NCBI GenBank assembly: GCA_036971615.1
Contig: JAYKKR010000002.1
Location: 806,001-870,000 of the forward strand
DNA from: Amyloporia xantha
Lineage: Eukaryota > Basidiomycota > Agaricomycetes > Polyporales > Adustoporiaceae
Direction: 5' to 3'
Length of the DNA stretch: 64,000 nucleotides
The position numbers were made by a program, and so were the translations under genes. Under the pieces are notes generated by a model. The model was not told the DNA's origin and did no database searches. It saw nothing but the letters and a program-made list of their open reading frames with translations. Every line of letters begins with the position of its first letter. Within the stretch, counting starts at the first letter, position 1. Shown piece after piece: positions 15,658 through 28,170 of this stretch.

Positions 15658-16157
15658 GCTTCACGTCTCGCTACGGTGTCCCATGCCGGAGCTGGCTGTA
15701 CATTTTGTAACCGTCTTTCCACATGCGATCCTATCGGTGCATCGAGACTATATCAGAACTCGATGGTATGCTACTCGCTGCGTTTCACTCTCAAGCAGGC
15801 TCTCGCACAATGCAATATACCACATGGAGCGACTACCACCTCCGACGGCGAGAAGCATGACCATAGACCCCGGTGCCACCGGGCAAATTCAGGAAAGAGG
15901 TTTAGCATACAGAACATATTGTACTGAATAAGGAGCTGTTACATATGGTACTAAGTACTACGACTACGACAATAAACATAGACCGGGACATGAAGCAAAG
16001 CCAATGACAACAAATTAAAACATCCCGCAAATCATGACCTCGTCTGATACTCAAACCGCTTTAAATCGGTAATGGACGGTGGGTTCGCTCTAGGCGAACA
16101 TTGAACAATATCAACATCGAGTCGCACACGGCCAAGAAGTGTTTGGCGAATCACTGC
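15658..16157. other. Convergent 3' region
   Basis: About 500 bp between the 3' ends of the FUSC-like gene and RecQ. An 82-residue open frame at 15683-15931 has no recognisable similarity and is probably chance or 3' UTR. AT-rich polyadenylation-like stretches occur at 15940-16020 (AATAAACATA near 15971). Confidence 0.5.
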
Positions 16158-19100
16158 TTACTGATGTGATCTGCGAATGTGAAATTGAATGCAACAATTT
16201 AGGAATCGTCTGGCGTAGGGCTTGAAGGCGCCGTCGACGTCTACGCCACAATCTCGCAGTGTTGCATTGAAAGTTGAGATATCTAAACCCGCATGGTGAG
16301 ACTATCGCAAGGCAACTTCAGGATACAAGGATCACCTTCAGGCGGCGCTGCAGCAAGTAACTGCAAAGGCTTCGTCGTGAATGATCTCCGTAAAGTCTTG
16401 ATCTTCCTCAACTTCTGCGATCTGCCTGTAGTGAGCATACCTTATATAAGTCCTTACAACCATGAGATTACCTCCTGACGAAGCGTCTCCATTTCAGTGT
16501 ACAAGGATCCCCAATCTTCCAACCCATCAGTCGGTACGTCTCGTGAGGCAGTTGAGCCCCGAGACAAGCCTCTTGGGGGGTCGGGTGCCTTTCTGGGGCT
16601 GGGCATCTCCATAATGTCTTCGTCCGATACGAACGCATCGTCATCGTTATCAATTGCATCATCCTTATACAAATCGATGGGATCCTCGGCCAAGTAAGTG
16701 GGTTTCTTTCCAGAGCCTCTGGTTCTCTTCGCCACGCTTGACTCACTGCTAGATCCTGCTACTGCAGGAGTTTTACGTTTGCCTCGGTTCGAAGGATTCG
16801 ACGGTCGCTTGACACATCCTATCCTGAATTGCATCAACAAAGGTTCTGCGTTGCGAGTGAAAGAGAGAGCCTTGGGGGTGACCTATCACGTCGAACTCGT
16901 TAGGGGGTCCAATTGTCGCGACACTTGTCACATACCTGCAAATAAGCCGTACTCCACTTGCCGTTCTGCGTTGTGACTTGTAGGAACATTCCCGACGTTT
17001 CGAGATAATCGACCACCCGTTCGATGTACTCTCGGTGTTGACCTTTCCCACATCCGAAAAGTGGCTGGTCTGAGCCCTTAGACTTGGCGCCTCGGATAAC
17101 GTCCAGTAATTGATTTCTGGTGATTCGTTCATTGCCCGTAGATGTCAAAGCTCGCGCGAGATTGATGATATCCACGGCCGCTTTCTTCACGTCCTGTTGT
17201 TCTACGCCCTCTTTGTTTCGACAGTTATCGCATGTGTCGTGGCAGAGCGAAGGCTCGAACACTTCGCCAAAGAAACCGAGGACCTGTTTCCGCCGGCAAT
17301 CAACATTGTTCAAACAGAACTGAATTACTCTGCGGAGATCATCGCGCTGTTTCTCCTTCTCTGTCGGGGCAATCTCTTGTTCACTGATGCGTCTGAATGC
17401 TGGCAATGTGTCGCCGTAACAGTAATCTTTTGAACAGATAGCGGTATTAGTCGTGCGAAACGGCCGAACAGAAACAAAACAAGACGAACAAAGAATACAA
17501 TCGGCAGGTTTGCCATCCCTGCCAGCACGGCCAGTTTCCTGATAATACCTGGAACACGCTTAGATATGCACTCAAATGATGAGCATTGAACATACCCTTC
17601 GAGCGAGCTCGGCAGCGCCTGATGTACGACGAATCGTACTACAAGTGATGGTTAGCGCAGAGCTCCCACCATCTATAAGATAACGTACCGTTGCCTTTGT
17701 CGATGCCCATACCGAGAGCTATCTACAATGGCTAAGTCAACAATCGATAAGAATATTGAGGTAAATCGGGATTACTGTTGCGACTATGATTTTCCAACGC
17801 CCGCTTTTCCATTCCCTCATTGCCATTTTTCGATCTCTATCGTCTAATCCAGCGTGGTAATGTCGAGCTTTCAGGTGATATTTGTCTCGAAGCAACTTGG
17901 CGAGGTCTTCGCATTTGACCTTACTATTGCAGTAAATTATGCCGCTCTGGTCTGGATGCTTTGCATTGATGATGTCCACCATGTCTTCTACGAATCCTTT
18001 CTTCTTTGCGCGCACTTCGTAATTCAAATTTGGCCTGTTGAAGGATTGTGCCACCTCCACGCAGCCACCAATCTGTAGATGCGCGATGATGTCGTTCTTC
18101 GCTTGGCCCGTCGCGGTGGCGGTAAGGGCCATGATGGGCACACGTGGAAAGTTCTCCCTAAGGTAGGCTAATGCTCCATACTGTTAAAATAATCTTCAGT
18201 CAGCAAGGAGCACTTTGTTTTGTGAAGACGGCGTACAGAATCACGGAACTGCCTTCCCCATGTTGATATGCAATGCGCTTCGTCCACAACAAATCGCGCC
18301 AGCCAACCGGCTTCATAAAGTTCCTGGAGCTGACGCTTTAGCTGTTCGCTATGCTGTATCTTCTCCGGAGTTAGGTACAAGAGTTTCGGCTTCCCCTCTC
18401 TGGATCGCAAACGGCTATGCACTCTGTCACTCTCGTCCTTGTTCTGATCCGAACTGAAGAATTCGACATCGATATTCTTGCTTTGCAACGACTCGACCTG
18501 ATCTTCCATAAGAGATCTCAGCGGACTGATGACAACCGTGATGCCCTTGGTCTTCCCGTTCTCGCAGACTGCAGGGAGCTGATAGCACAGACTCTTTCCC
18601 CCACCGGTAGGCATCAAAACAAAGACGTCCTTGCCGTCCAAAGCGGCAGTGATTGCTTCTAGTTGATTTGTGCGGAAGGATGTAAGACCGAAAACCTCCT
18701 TGAGCTTGTGCTTGACCTCCGGGTAGTACTCTGTCTTCTCTAGCAGATCGACCTTATGACATCTAGCCTTGGAGGGACCAGTATCTTCTGATCGCTGGAG
18801 TTGCGAAGGAGGTGCTGCAGCCACGAAGGGGGAATTGTGAATAACAGGGGACCCTTCTCTCAGCAAGTCAGCAGATGGGTCATCCATTCCGTACCACAAG
18901 TCTTCACTTCCTGGCGGGTCAAACGCTGGCGGCATCAAGGCTGAGTTAGAGCTGTTGCCCGCTCCTCTTGTTGTGACGAAAGCATGAGACTCGACATAAG
19001 CACCGTCGAACGTAGATGAACTCGAGAAGGTGGCACTCGAGTCGACTGACATATCAGAGGAATTCGGCGCGCAAAGTAAATGATCTGAGGGAGGTCTCGA

Positions 19101-20200
19101 GGGCTGGAGAGGAGCGGATAGTTGTGGTACATGTTGCCGATGGGACGGTACTGTGAACAACCATGCCGGATCAGGAAGAGTAGGTGGCCGACCCTCCTTT
19201 CTCGCCTTCCGCACGGCTTTGATGGCAGCAATTCGGTCCACTAATAGCTTGCTGATGAAGACGTTAACTCATGTAGGGCAGGAGGAACAACAAAGCAATA
19301 TTGGCTCACTCGAAGTGCTCGAGCAGGACGACGTCTTGTTCATCACTCAAGTTGATCTTGCGATCTGAAATTTCGTTGCGGAGTGTAATATTGCTGTCCA
19401 GTGCCATCATGAGGACGTCTTCAGATTTCTATACATCATTGATACTCAGCCGGGCTTTAATTGCTGTCATTGGGATCACTCACCGACACGAGGTCCGACC
19501 AATCCAAAGGAAAAGCTCGTGAAGATGAAGGCACAGAATGGGTGAACGCAGCATCCATCGGAGTCGGACGTATGGAGACGTGCAAAGGAGTGTTCGAAAG
19601 TTGACCAATATGAGAAAGGGTTGACACTCGCGTCGATTGTTCCCGGCCTTTCCCCTTGACGTTTCTGTCCGAGAAGAAAATGTTCTCTTTGTCCGACGCC
19701 TTGTCTACCCTCGAGCGTTTGGTAGAACCTGGATTCTCTGCATCGCATGAAGAGTCCGATGACGTGCGTTTGATGGGGATGGTTGGGCTGAATGAATTGT
19801 GAGGAGTGGACTCGGTGGAGGAAACGTTGACGACAGTTGGGCTATTGTCCGTAGTGAAAGAGGACCGGAGTGGTGTCGGCTTACTTTTCCCAAAACCAGG
19901 AGTGGAAAAGGACGGCAGCGAGTTGTGTGGTCTTCGATCTGAGATTTACTTAAGCTGACATTCTGTAAATCGAAATGATGACCATCTCACCTGCGGCATT
20001 CTCAGGCGTACTGAAAGACTTTGATGGTTTAAACTTCGCAATCTAGGCAGAGGCGCCCTGAGCGTGTGATAAATGCAATCGCATACAAAGCACAAAGATA
20101 CCTTCTGCGGACCTGGCGAACTGGGTACTAGACTATTTGCAGCAGGACCGATACCCTGCTTACGGCGCAAGTCGTCCAAGTTGTTCCTAGGGCCCGACAT
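16158..20200 (-). CDS. RecQ DNA helicase, BLM/Sgs1 type
   Basis: 3'-5' DNA helicase for recombination intermediates and replication-fork repair, nuclear. It starts MSGPRNNLDDLRRKQGIG at 20200. A low-complexity N-terminus includes RSSFTTDNSPTVVNVSS. The helicase core begins about 18700: VFGLTSFRTNQLEAI (motif 0), LMPTGGGKSLCYQLPA (I), VVDEAHCISTWG (II, DEAH), MALTATAT (III), IIYCNSK, then ALGMGIDKGN rebuilt across introns near 17700. YYQETGRAGRDG (VI) follows. The RQC zinc site uses the cysteines of FCLNNVDCRRKQVLGFFGE and CHDTCDNC (about 17215-17330) before a winged-helix segment (KWSTAYLQ). An acidic linker leads to an HRDC-like domain (LQLLAAAPPE joined to DISTFNATLRDCGVDVDGAF by an intron at about 16284-16335). 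The stop is 16158-16160. The N-terminus is shorter than in yeast Sgs1. It shares a 250 bp promoter with NUF2. Confidence 0.93.
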
Positions 20201-20450
20201 GTTGCGAAGACAGCCTGCCGACGCGATGAAGAGATGGCCGTAGACAGACAAGATAGGAGCGATGGACTCGAATGATAAGTAATGCAGGGCGAGAGGATCC
20301 TCAAGCTGAGTTTGATTTCCATGTCGTGCAACAGGCAGTCATGTGATCGTGTCGCGCCGCGTCTACATTGTTCAGGCAGTGAGCGTGTCTCAGGTCTCTA
20401 CTTACCCCATCTCCGCTTCGTTAGGCTGTCTAGGAAATCTCATACACGAC
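20201..20450. promoter_or_regulatory. Divergent promoter RecQ / NUF2
   Basis: 250 bp separates the two outward start codons. No TATA box is evident. An open frame runs upstream from the NUF2 ATG (to 20343) but adds no conserved sequence, so it is probably 5' UTR. Confidence 0.6.
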
Positions 20451-22215
20451 ATGCCAGGCCAATTCTGGTTTCCTTCCATGTCAGTGCCGGAAATCGTGGA
20501 TGCATTCACGGGATGGGGATATTCCATCAGTAATGAACAAGTCGCCAGACCCACGCCGGACTTTGTGTTGGGAATCTATACCGCCTGCTTGGAACAAGTG
20601 ACAGGTATCACCCAGGAGGTTCTACAAGGGCCCGTTGAGGCTGCCTTGGCCACAATTGATAATCCAGTCAGTCTGGTCACATTCGCTATTAACGGGAAGC
20701 CTAATAATAGACCAGGATCTTTACGCCCAAGCACTCTCCCAGAATCTTCTTCTTTATCATCTGTATGTGTCTATGGATTTTTAAATGGACATATCCTGAA
20801 ACTGCCTAGTCAGCGTTTTGCGACGGCAGCCAAATATCCAGATTTCACTGCCAAGGACATATACCGTCCAGAGCCGGAAAGGACTCGTGCGATCTTCTCC
20901 GCATTCATCAACTTCGTTAAATTCTCCGAGCAGTGTGAAACCTTTATAGGGGGGCTACGCGAGAAATCTGCTGCTGTAATTGAAGAGCGCGCCAAGGTGT
21001 CTCAGCAGGTTACCGACATTCGTCAGAAAGTCGTATTTATAAAGTGCGTCTGCTTTCATATATTTGAAATCAAATCTTGTTGTCTGAAAGGAATCTTCAG
21101 ATCTAAGCGAGCAGAAGATGAACCTACTTGCGAGGCATTACGCTTGGAAAATATGTCGATGACTGAACAACTCGTCAAGTACAAGGAGACACAGCTGGCT
21201 TTGCTCAAGGATCTAGAGACTCTCAAACAGGAAATTGAGTCCCTCCTGCAGAGCAAGGTACGAGATGCTATGCGAGTTGATACTTTCTCCAGTTCGTTCT
21301 GATATCTTGTAGGAAGGTGTAAATAAAGAGACGGCGTTGGTGACGGACAAAATCAATCGCACGCGTTCTCGAATCGTTCAATCACCAGAACGTATCAAGC
21401 GGAACATTATTACTATGAGTGCAACTGCCACCGAGGATAAGAAGACGGTCACAATGCACGAGACCAAGATCCGGGACCTGCAGGCAAAAATTGGCGCCCT
21501 ACAGAACATCGAGAAGGCAGGTGCTTTCTGACCCGCAAGTACGATCCTGTCTGTTTACGTACGCGCACCACAGGAGGTTCGCTCTTGCATTGAGCAACTA
21601 CAGACCATCGAGAAGGAAGCACAGGCCCTTGATGCATCACAGAAAGGACTCACGGACTTGAGAGATCAACTCGACCAGAAGAAGGGCGAACGAAATGATC
21701 TTCAAATGAAGCGCGAGGTTTGTTTAGCGCTATCTATAACATCTATATCACCTCATCTTCTCACCTCCGTCTCAGCGAGTATACAAGCAATTGTCAAATG
21801 CACAGGAAAAGCTTGAGCGTGCTCAGCGACACGCTGAAGACAAGCGTCTCGCCAGTCAACAGACCATTGAGCGACTCCAGCGCGAGTATGAGGAAATGTC
21901 GGTGGAGCGGCGAGACAATGACAAGCAGGTCGAAGAATTACGCGCAGAGGCAGACGAAATCGAACGCAAGGTTTGCGACTGGATGTCGTGCATGGTCACA
22001 TCTCATGATGACTATCCGCGCAGATGGCGGAACACCTGAAGAAGAACCAAACCGAGCTCAATGAACTGTTGGCGGAATATTGGAGATTGAGGCACGAGAC
22101 AGGTGAGCCACATTGCATCATATCCCTTGTCGTTTAATTGTCTCGCCATCGTGTAACAGAGGTGTACATGGAAACTTTGGCGAACAAGCTTGGAATGCAA
22201 GTCACCAGTACGTAG
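20451..22215 (+). CDS. NUF2: Kinetochore protein Nuf2
   Basis: Subunit of the Ndc80 complex that binds microtubules at the outer kinetochore. The N-terminal calponin-homology-like domain begins MPGQFWFPSMSVPEIVDAF and continues GYSISNEQVARPTPDFVLG and FVLGIYTACLEQVTGIT. YPDFTAKDIYRPEPERTRAI, the family signature, and FINFVKFSEQCETF follow. The rest is coiled coil in several exons: EERAKVSQQVTDIRQKV, ENMSMTEQLVKYKETQLALL, EKLERAQRHAEDKR. It ends VYMETLANKLGMQVTST, stop 22213-22215. The length of roughly 450 residues fits the family. The start at ATG 20451 places the conserved FPxM motif at residue 7, as usual. It converges with the ING gene 130 bp away. Confidence 0.93.
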
Positions 22216-22345
22216 GAGAAAGATTGTGTATGGTTTATGTACTGGATTATCTGCTATATTATTGTATCCGTTGCATAAGACTTTAATACATGTTGTACAA
22301 CACAGAGTTGACAGCCAAGACCAAACATGGGCTACAATGAGATAT

Positions 22346-23946
22346 TTACCGACCCTTCCGCCGACTCGGAGTGGCCATGAGCAGGCTACAGTCCCTGCAG
22401 TACCATGTCGCTTCTGGATCTGGGACATCTGTGATACCAACGCAACCGAGATGGAACTGGCGCCGTCGATTGAGTATGACGCTCCAGCAGACCAAAGCAG
22501 CACTTACCCATTCGCGGGCACACCCCTTCCTATCACAAGCAATCATCTGAAGATAACGACCATAAGATGCCTGTGAGATTTTCTGAAGTCGTCTACTTAC
22601 CTCTCCGAAGGACACCTGGTTACAATAACACCACCGGTCTTCATTCGGCTCAATGGGTATGTCGTCCGCGCTGGACAAAATCGACGCTAGAGGTGGCACC
22701 GTCAGCTTGAGCCCAGTGCTGACGACCTCATTTCCGTCGGGAGGCTTCACGGTCTTCTTCTTCCTCGACCACTTCGGTCTACTCTTCCTCCGCGGGCGCA
22801 CCGACGCCCCTGCTTGAACAGGAGCTGGTGCGTCTTGCGACACCATGCCCAGTGTGGTTTCATCGGCATCTGCAGTAGCTGCTGCTTCGGCCTGAGCTGC
22901 CACCGCTTCCGTGTCCGCCGGCAATGGTTCGTGCGTGCTGCGCGGTGCACGCACGCTCCTCGGCGGCACGACCTCAGGCAATATGATGGATGCTGGATGA
23001 GTTCCCGGTCGGAGACCAAGCGAAATGGACGTTTCCTGCTCTTTGATGGCGCGGTCTAGATCGCGAATGTATCGGTCCACCTGGGAGACAGCTATAGCAC
23101 CACATGCGCGAGAAAAGACATGCTGCTTACCAAGTCGTACGCAAATCGCGCGACATTGACCTTCTCGTTAGCCGCGCGCCCGACCTCCTCAGAAAGCTGG
23201 GCGACCTGAGTAAGCAATAGCCGAGTTGACTCTGAGGGCTGAACAGGCTCCGCAGAGGAGCGAATCGACAGTGACGCGACAGACGCTGTAGCGTTACCTG
23301 ATGACAACCTTTGTGCGACATGCCTTGATGATTCTGATTCTGTTCGAGCCGCGGATTCCTCATTTGACGAAGAAGCAAGCAATAATTCTCCATTCATCCC
23401 CGCAGATGGCATGTCGCTCATCGCAGCGCCCTGCTGTTCGTCTGTGGCGTTGTTACCTCTTGCCAATTTCTTCCTCAGAGTGATATATGCCTGCAAATTT
23501 GACAGTAGTCGGTCTTCGTGAGCTGGTCATGGAATAAATGTAAATGACGCCTGCCACGAAAGAGAGGATGTACTACACACCGTGCACCTGCTGATCCAGC
23601 TCCAACATGAGTGTAAAGGAACGATGCAAGGACAGGGGTAATTGTTCGAGGACTGAAGGAGAATTGAGATGTCAAAGAATATTCACTGAAAGGCTCACAT
23701 CAACACACCTTCATACTGCTCCTCCTTGAATACATCCCATACCTCCTGCTCCTTCTGAGACCTCTCTTTCACCGTGACTTCGGATTGCTGCTGGGGTTCA
23801 TCCATGTTCACATCGGTTTGATGATTGTGTTCTTCCACCTCAGCTTGCGCGGTGCTCTCTTCGGGAAGAGTGGGGAGAGTACCATTGTGCTGCTCTTCTT
23901 CGAAGGCTTCTGTGCGGCGTCGTTTACGATTTTTGCGGTACGACAT
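22346..23946 (-). CDS. ING-family PHD-finger protein
   Basis: Subunit of a histone acetyltransferase or deacetylase complex (Yng1/Yng2/Pho23 relatives) that reads H3K4me3. A basic/acidic N-terminal exon starts MSYRKNRKRRRTEAFEEEQ at 23946. The ING domain follows: LEQLPLSLHRSFTLMLELDQ, then AYITLRKKLARGN, ARFAYDLVDRYIRDLDRAI. A Ser/Ala-rich linker carries a nuclear-type basic cluster (RPRRKSRPKWSRKKKTVK). The C-terminal PHD finger reads CYCNQVSFGEMIACDRKGC then EWFHLGCVGI and WYCRDC, a complete C4HC3 zinc site split by a 51-57 bp intron. It ends TPSRRKGR, stop 22346-22348. Which ING complex it joins cannot be told. The N-terminal extension before the ING domain is longer than usual. Confidence 0.92.
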
Positions 23947-24508
23947 GAGGTCCGTTCAGGCTTGAGCTTCAGCAGGTCGCGCCGGAAAGCAAGCTTCCAG
24001 AGAGTCACATACAAATTTGGTCGTCCTGAGGCCAGATGGGTCGAGAAGCAAGAGAAGAGTCTAATATTGCCAGAAAGCCCGTACAGTGCATCCCGTATTC
24101 GAATACTTATGCAAGCATCTGAACCTTGTCATACGTGATCCGTGGGACGACTTAAACACTGACAAAACGATGTTCAACTTCAAACCGATAGTACTATATA
24201 ACAGGCCAAGGCTAGACGATATCACCCATGAGATGCGAGCGCCTGGCAAGAGTGGCTCGAAATCGGCTGGCTACCGCTCTGAGGAACACGCTGCATTCTC
24301 TACTCATTCACTTGATTGTTGCCTTATTCCCAAGGTAGTATCATATGATCCTTGAGCTTACACGGGCGCGCGGTATGGAACGTCATATGGTCATAGGCAT
24401 TAGGCCGCGCATGCGTTGGCCAATTTCTGGATACTCGGTCTAATAACGAGCCAATAACATGAAGCCTTGAATCACTCATGTACGAAGGTCGAGCGAAGTC
24501 CCTCAGCA
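23947..24508. other. Intergenic: ING promoter and P450 3' region
   Basis: 560 bp without a credible ORF. It holds the upstream region of the ING gene (which starts at 23946, minus) and the 3' flank of the P450. No repeat or element is recognised. Confidence 0.5.
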
Positions 24509-26658
24509 CTAAGCTGCTGCTGCCGCAACCAGCCTCTCGCTCTCGATCGAACGGGCCTTGATGCAACATTCGAACGGACTAGCGTGACTGCGAAGTTGCT
24601 CAGTAGGTGTGCGGAAGTTATCATTAGGGAGTGAAAGTACCTTACCTAAGAGCACCTCCGGTATAATAGACCTCAGGCTCGACGGACAAACCGTTGGAGT
24701 CAACGGCCTTGCTGATATTCATAGACGAGAGTACCGAGGCTGCTACGATGAAAAGCATGTCTTCTGCAAGAAGTTGTCCAGGGCATACACTAGGTCAGCA
24801 TCCCCCATCAGTTGCATGCGAACACGGCATCGACAAAAAGCTGACCGTCTTCCGTAGCCAAATGAAAACAACCGTGGATCTGGGTTCAGATCGCTGTCTT
24901 CTTTGAGGTAGCGTTCTGGCATGACTTCAAAGGGACTCGGGTATAGCGACGGATCGTGTAGAACAGCCCTAACACAACATGAGAGTGTCACCACAGAAGT
25001 GCGGACGACAAAGCTAACCAAGTGTTCGCTATGATAGTAGTTCCTGCCGGTATGTGATATCCTTCGTAAACATCATTTTGTGTTGCTTTGTGTGGAAGGG
25101 CTGTACACGAAGCACAGTCAGCATATTGTCTAACTTAATGTTATTGACAGGTGGAATACCCTAATGGTAGTACCGGATTCCATCGGTAGGCCTCCTTGAT
25201 AAGAGCTTCGACATATGGGAGCTTTTCGCGATCGCTGAACCTCGGCAACCGGCCTGCCTCAATTACGGAATCAAGTTCGGCTTGCGCCTTGCGCTGAACA
25301 TCCGGATATAAAGTCATCATCAGGAAGAAGGACACGATAGCAGATACTGTCTGTACGAGCGCCATCAGCTTCTTTGCTAGCTAGAGACTAGGTGGCTATG
25401 GCTCACGGTATCAGCAGCGGCTTGAAGAAAAGTATCAGACACGACGTTTCTCGATGAGAATATGCATTCTCGCACCTCCATAGAACGTTGAAGTTGTGGT
25501 TTGCCATAGATCTTCCTCTTCGGAAGTAGGGTTGCTGTTACCCTCTATCAACGAAGCGGTGATAGATGGCACGGCGGTACCCTGGGCCTGAAAACTCCAA
25601 CCTTGTCATTTTTCTATATACTGCCTAAGAGTTAAATTCTTACGACTTCTTTTTTCACACGTCCATAGGTCATGGCACCCAGCAATACGAGAGTGTTCCG
25701 TCCTTGTTTCGCAAATGCTTTGAAGCTGGTGCCAGGAACCCAATCGGGCATATGCCTTACTGAAGACGCCAAAGGATTTCAGCCTTAACTTCAACAAGCA
25801 CCCGTGTATGAGTACCGAGCGGGAAAACTCACAGAAAGGTAGGCTTTCAACGAGATATGTACCAGGTCTAACCGCCATGGAGAATTCTTCCGTGGCTTTC
25901 TCAGCGATTTTGACAATGGGATCGTCGAAGTCTTCGACATGGTGGCCATGAGTAATGTGGAAAACTATACTGGCGACGAGCCTGTAGATTCGCGATTAGC
26001 TCGACGAACCGAGAAATCCAATAGCCAGAAATACCAGCGAACATGCAAACGAAAGTCTGCAGGAGTGCCGAGCAGCTTTGAAAGAAGCTGAACAACTTTC
26101 GCCTCATGTACGTGCTGCAGGGCCGGTGTGTTACGTGTGCTCAGACTTTTGAGGATGAGCTTGCGTCCTTCTCGATGACGGTGCCCATATGGTTCCATGG
26201 TGATGTACCGGTTGTAGCCCATCCTGTTTCATAGTCAGTATGGGCGCATGAGCACAGCGGACAAGCGATAATACATTTCACCAGCCACAATAGCAACAGG
26301 CCTGTCCGAATAAATGCTACTCTTCTTTTCGAGTAAATCAAATATGGCGTCGCGCGAGCTCAAGACGATGATGGGACGGCCGATTACGGAGAGGTGTACA
26401 ACGTTTCCTAAAGAGAGGGATAGTGTCACTTCTTGCACTGCATTTTATCGATGACTCTGTCGAAGGCTCACCGTAAGTCTTTGCCCAGTCTGTGAACTTC
26501 AACCATTCTCGATCGACTGGCATTTGTAATGCGTTGCCGTTGAAAGGTAATCCCGGAGGACCAGGAGGAAGGCGGTGTCGGGATCGTCGTGTGGCATGCC
26601 GTAGAATGAGAAGCACGCCAACGAACCAGATGACGTTAAGGATGAATAAAGAGTACAT
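24509..26658 (-). CDS. Cytochrome P450 (OrdA-like), paralogue of the 4.4 kb gene
   Basis: Complete P450 starting MYSLFILNVIWFVGVLLIL (membrane anchor), hinge RLPPGPPGLPFNGNALQMP, then REWLKFTDWAKTYG. Later exons give HLSVIGRPIIVLSSRDAIFD, GYNRYITMEPYGHRHREG and the I-helix AAADTTVSAIVSFFLMM. The helix-K ExxR is KEAYRWNP, and MPERYLKEDSDLNPDP leads to FSFGYGRR and then, after an intron, VCPGQLLAED with the haem cysteine. The last exon is SHASPFECCIKARSIESERL, stop 24509-24511. Exon boundaries and most motifs match the P450 at 4433-6593, so they arose by duplication, but they now differ clearly. All catalytic motifs are intact. Substrate unknown. Confidence 0.92.
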
Positions 26659-28170
26659 CCTTGGGGTGAATGGGCAAGTCTACTGTCTGGGAGAATTCTG
26701 ATGGGCAAACAAAGGTAGTAGAGTCTTTTATGTGCGTGGCCAGAGAATGGACATAAAATGTAACTCATATTAAAATCATTCTTATTCGTACGGACCTAGA
26801 AATCACCGGTTCCATGGAAGCCCCAGTGGTAGGACTCATGTCGCACGATGACCCGACAGTAGGGAAGGTCCGGCAGTATGGATCTGTGATAGCAGTGGTC
26901 CAGGGAAGTGAGTATGATGATGAAGTCGCAGCACAAGGTTTACAATGAATAACGAGTGCAGATTGAGACTTGAAGTGGTGTCGCGTATAGAAACAGAAGC
27001 CCAAAACAGACAGACTCTACTGTCGTAGAGATAAAGACAATGTTCGATTTGCTTCCGCATAAAATATCTGGTGACTACCACAGCCATGACACGCGTCGCA
27101 TCCTGCCAGCTCACTGAGGGGGAAACAAACAAAATGTGAGAATAAGATAGCCGCCGATTCGGAGTCCACATACACAGCATCCATTAGAATGACATGCGAT
27201 CCATTTCACTGATAAGACTAATCCTGCGTAGGAATTGAGCAATGCAGTTCGGTGCCTATCTTCTGCCGGCAACTGGATTAGCGTGACAGCGCACAGATAC
27301 GGGATACGGGGAAGCAGGAATTGGCGGCCTTGGAATCCCCAAACTCTCTTTATCATGTTCCCAATGGACTTTTCTTCACTGTCTGCGATACCAATGAGTG
27401 ACTGAACGATTTACTGAGAATTACTCAAATTATTCGATACGGCATCGCACAGGGGACAAGCGAATATGAGAGCCGGATTTCAGATCGCTCCGTGAGATTA
27501 AATATGGGTGGACAAGATTGTAAAAGAATGGAGATAAATTTAGAACCTCGTGTGTTGATACGATATATGACCACATATGCGGATACCACATTCGCCGATG
27601 AACAAGCGCTCAATGCCGGACTTCCTAGAATTAGGTTCAATGATGGTGGGTAAGACCGAAATTCTCACAGCTATGTCCAAACGAGTCGTAGAGAAGTTTG
27701 GAAAGACTATTTTGAAAGACTACGCACACGTGTCACTTTCAAGCTGTTCAAAGGTAAATGAAGGGTCAGGGTACGAGGTGATTGGTTCCATACCTGTTTA
27801 ATCCCTGATCAGATATTGCGCCAGGCTTCTGAGAGAAAGACTATTCTGTTGGTAGTGAAAGAAGTTGCCGACATGGGCCATTCCCGGCCTTGACTTTCGG
27901 ACCTTCCTCGGGATAATCCTGGTTTCAGACCACAAACATTGACTAGCCCATCCAATTGCACTGCAAATATCCTACAACACAAGGGGTCTGGATGGAGTGC
28001 TTTCGGGTCTGCAAGCTTGGAATCATGAAACGCAAGTTACGCAACACAGGCTGAACCGCTGCAGCAGTGACGAAGGAGTCCTGTTCCGAAAGCGGTCAGG
28101 GACGATGCTGTTGGACAACAAGGCCAAATAGACCTCTCGTGATGTGGGCATCCTCATCTTACGTCATCTC
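26659..28170. other. Gene-poor stretch between P450 and Nudix gene
   Basis: 1.5 kb. Minus-strand ORFs at 26836-27180 and 27111-27356 show short hydrophobic pieces, including MIKRVWGFQGRQF, which loosely resembles the third helix of DUF6533-like membrane proteins. No reading frame can be carried through, so this may be a relic. A plus-strand ORF at 27577-27801 is unrecognised. Confidence 0.3.

Noticed and set aside
15683..15931. 82-codon frame after the FUSC-like gene
   Set aside because: No family similarity and no clear acceptor linking it to the upstream gene; more likely 3' UTR.
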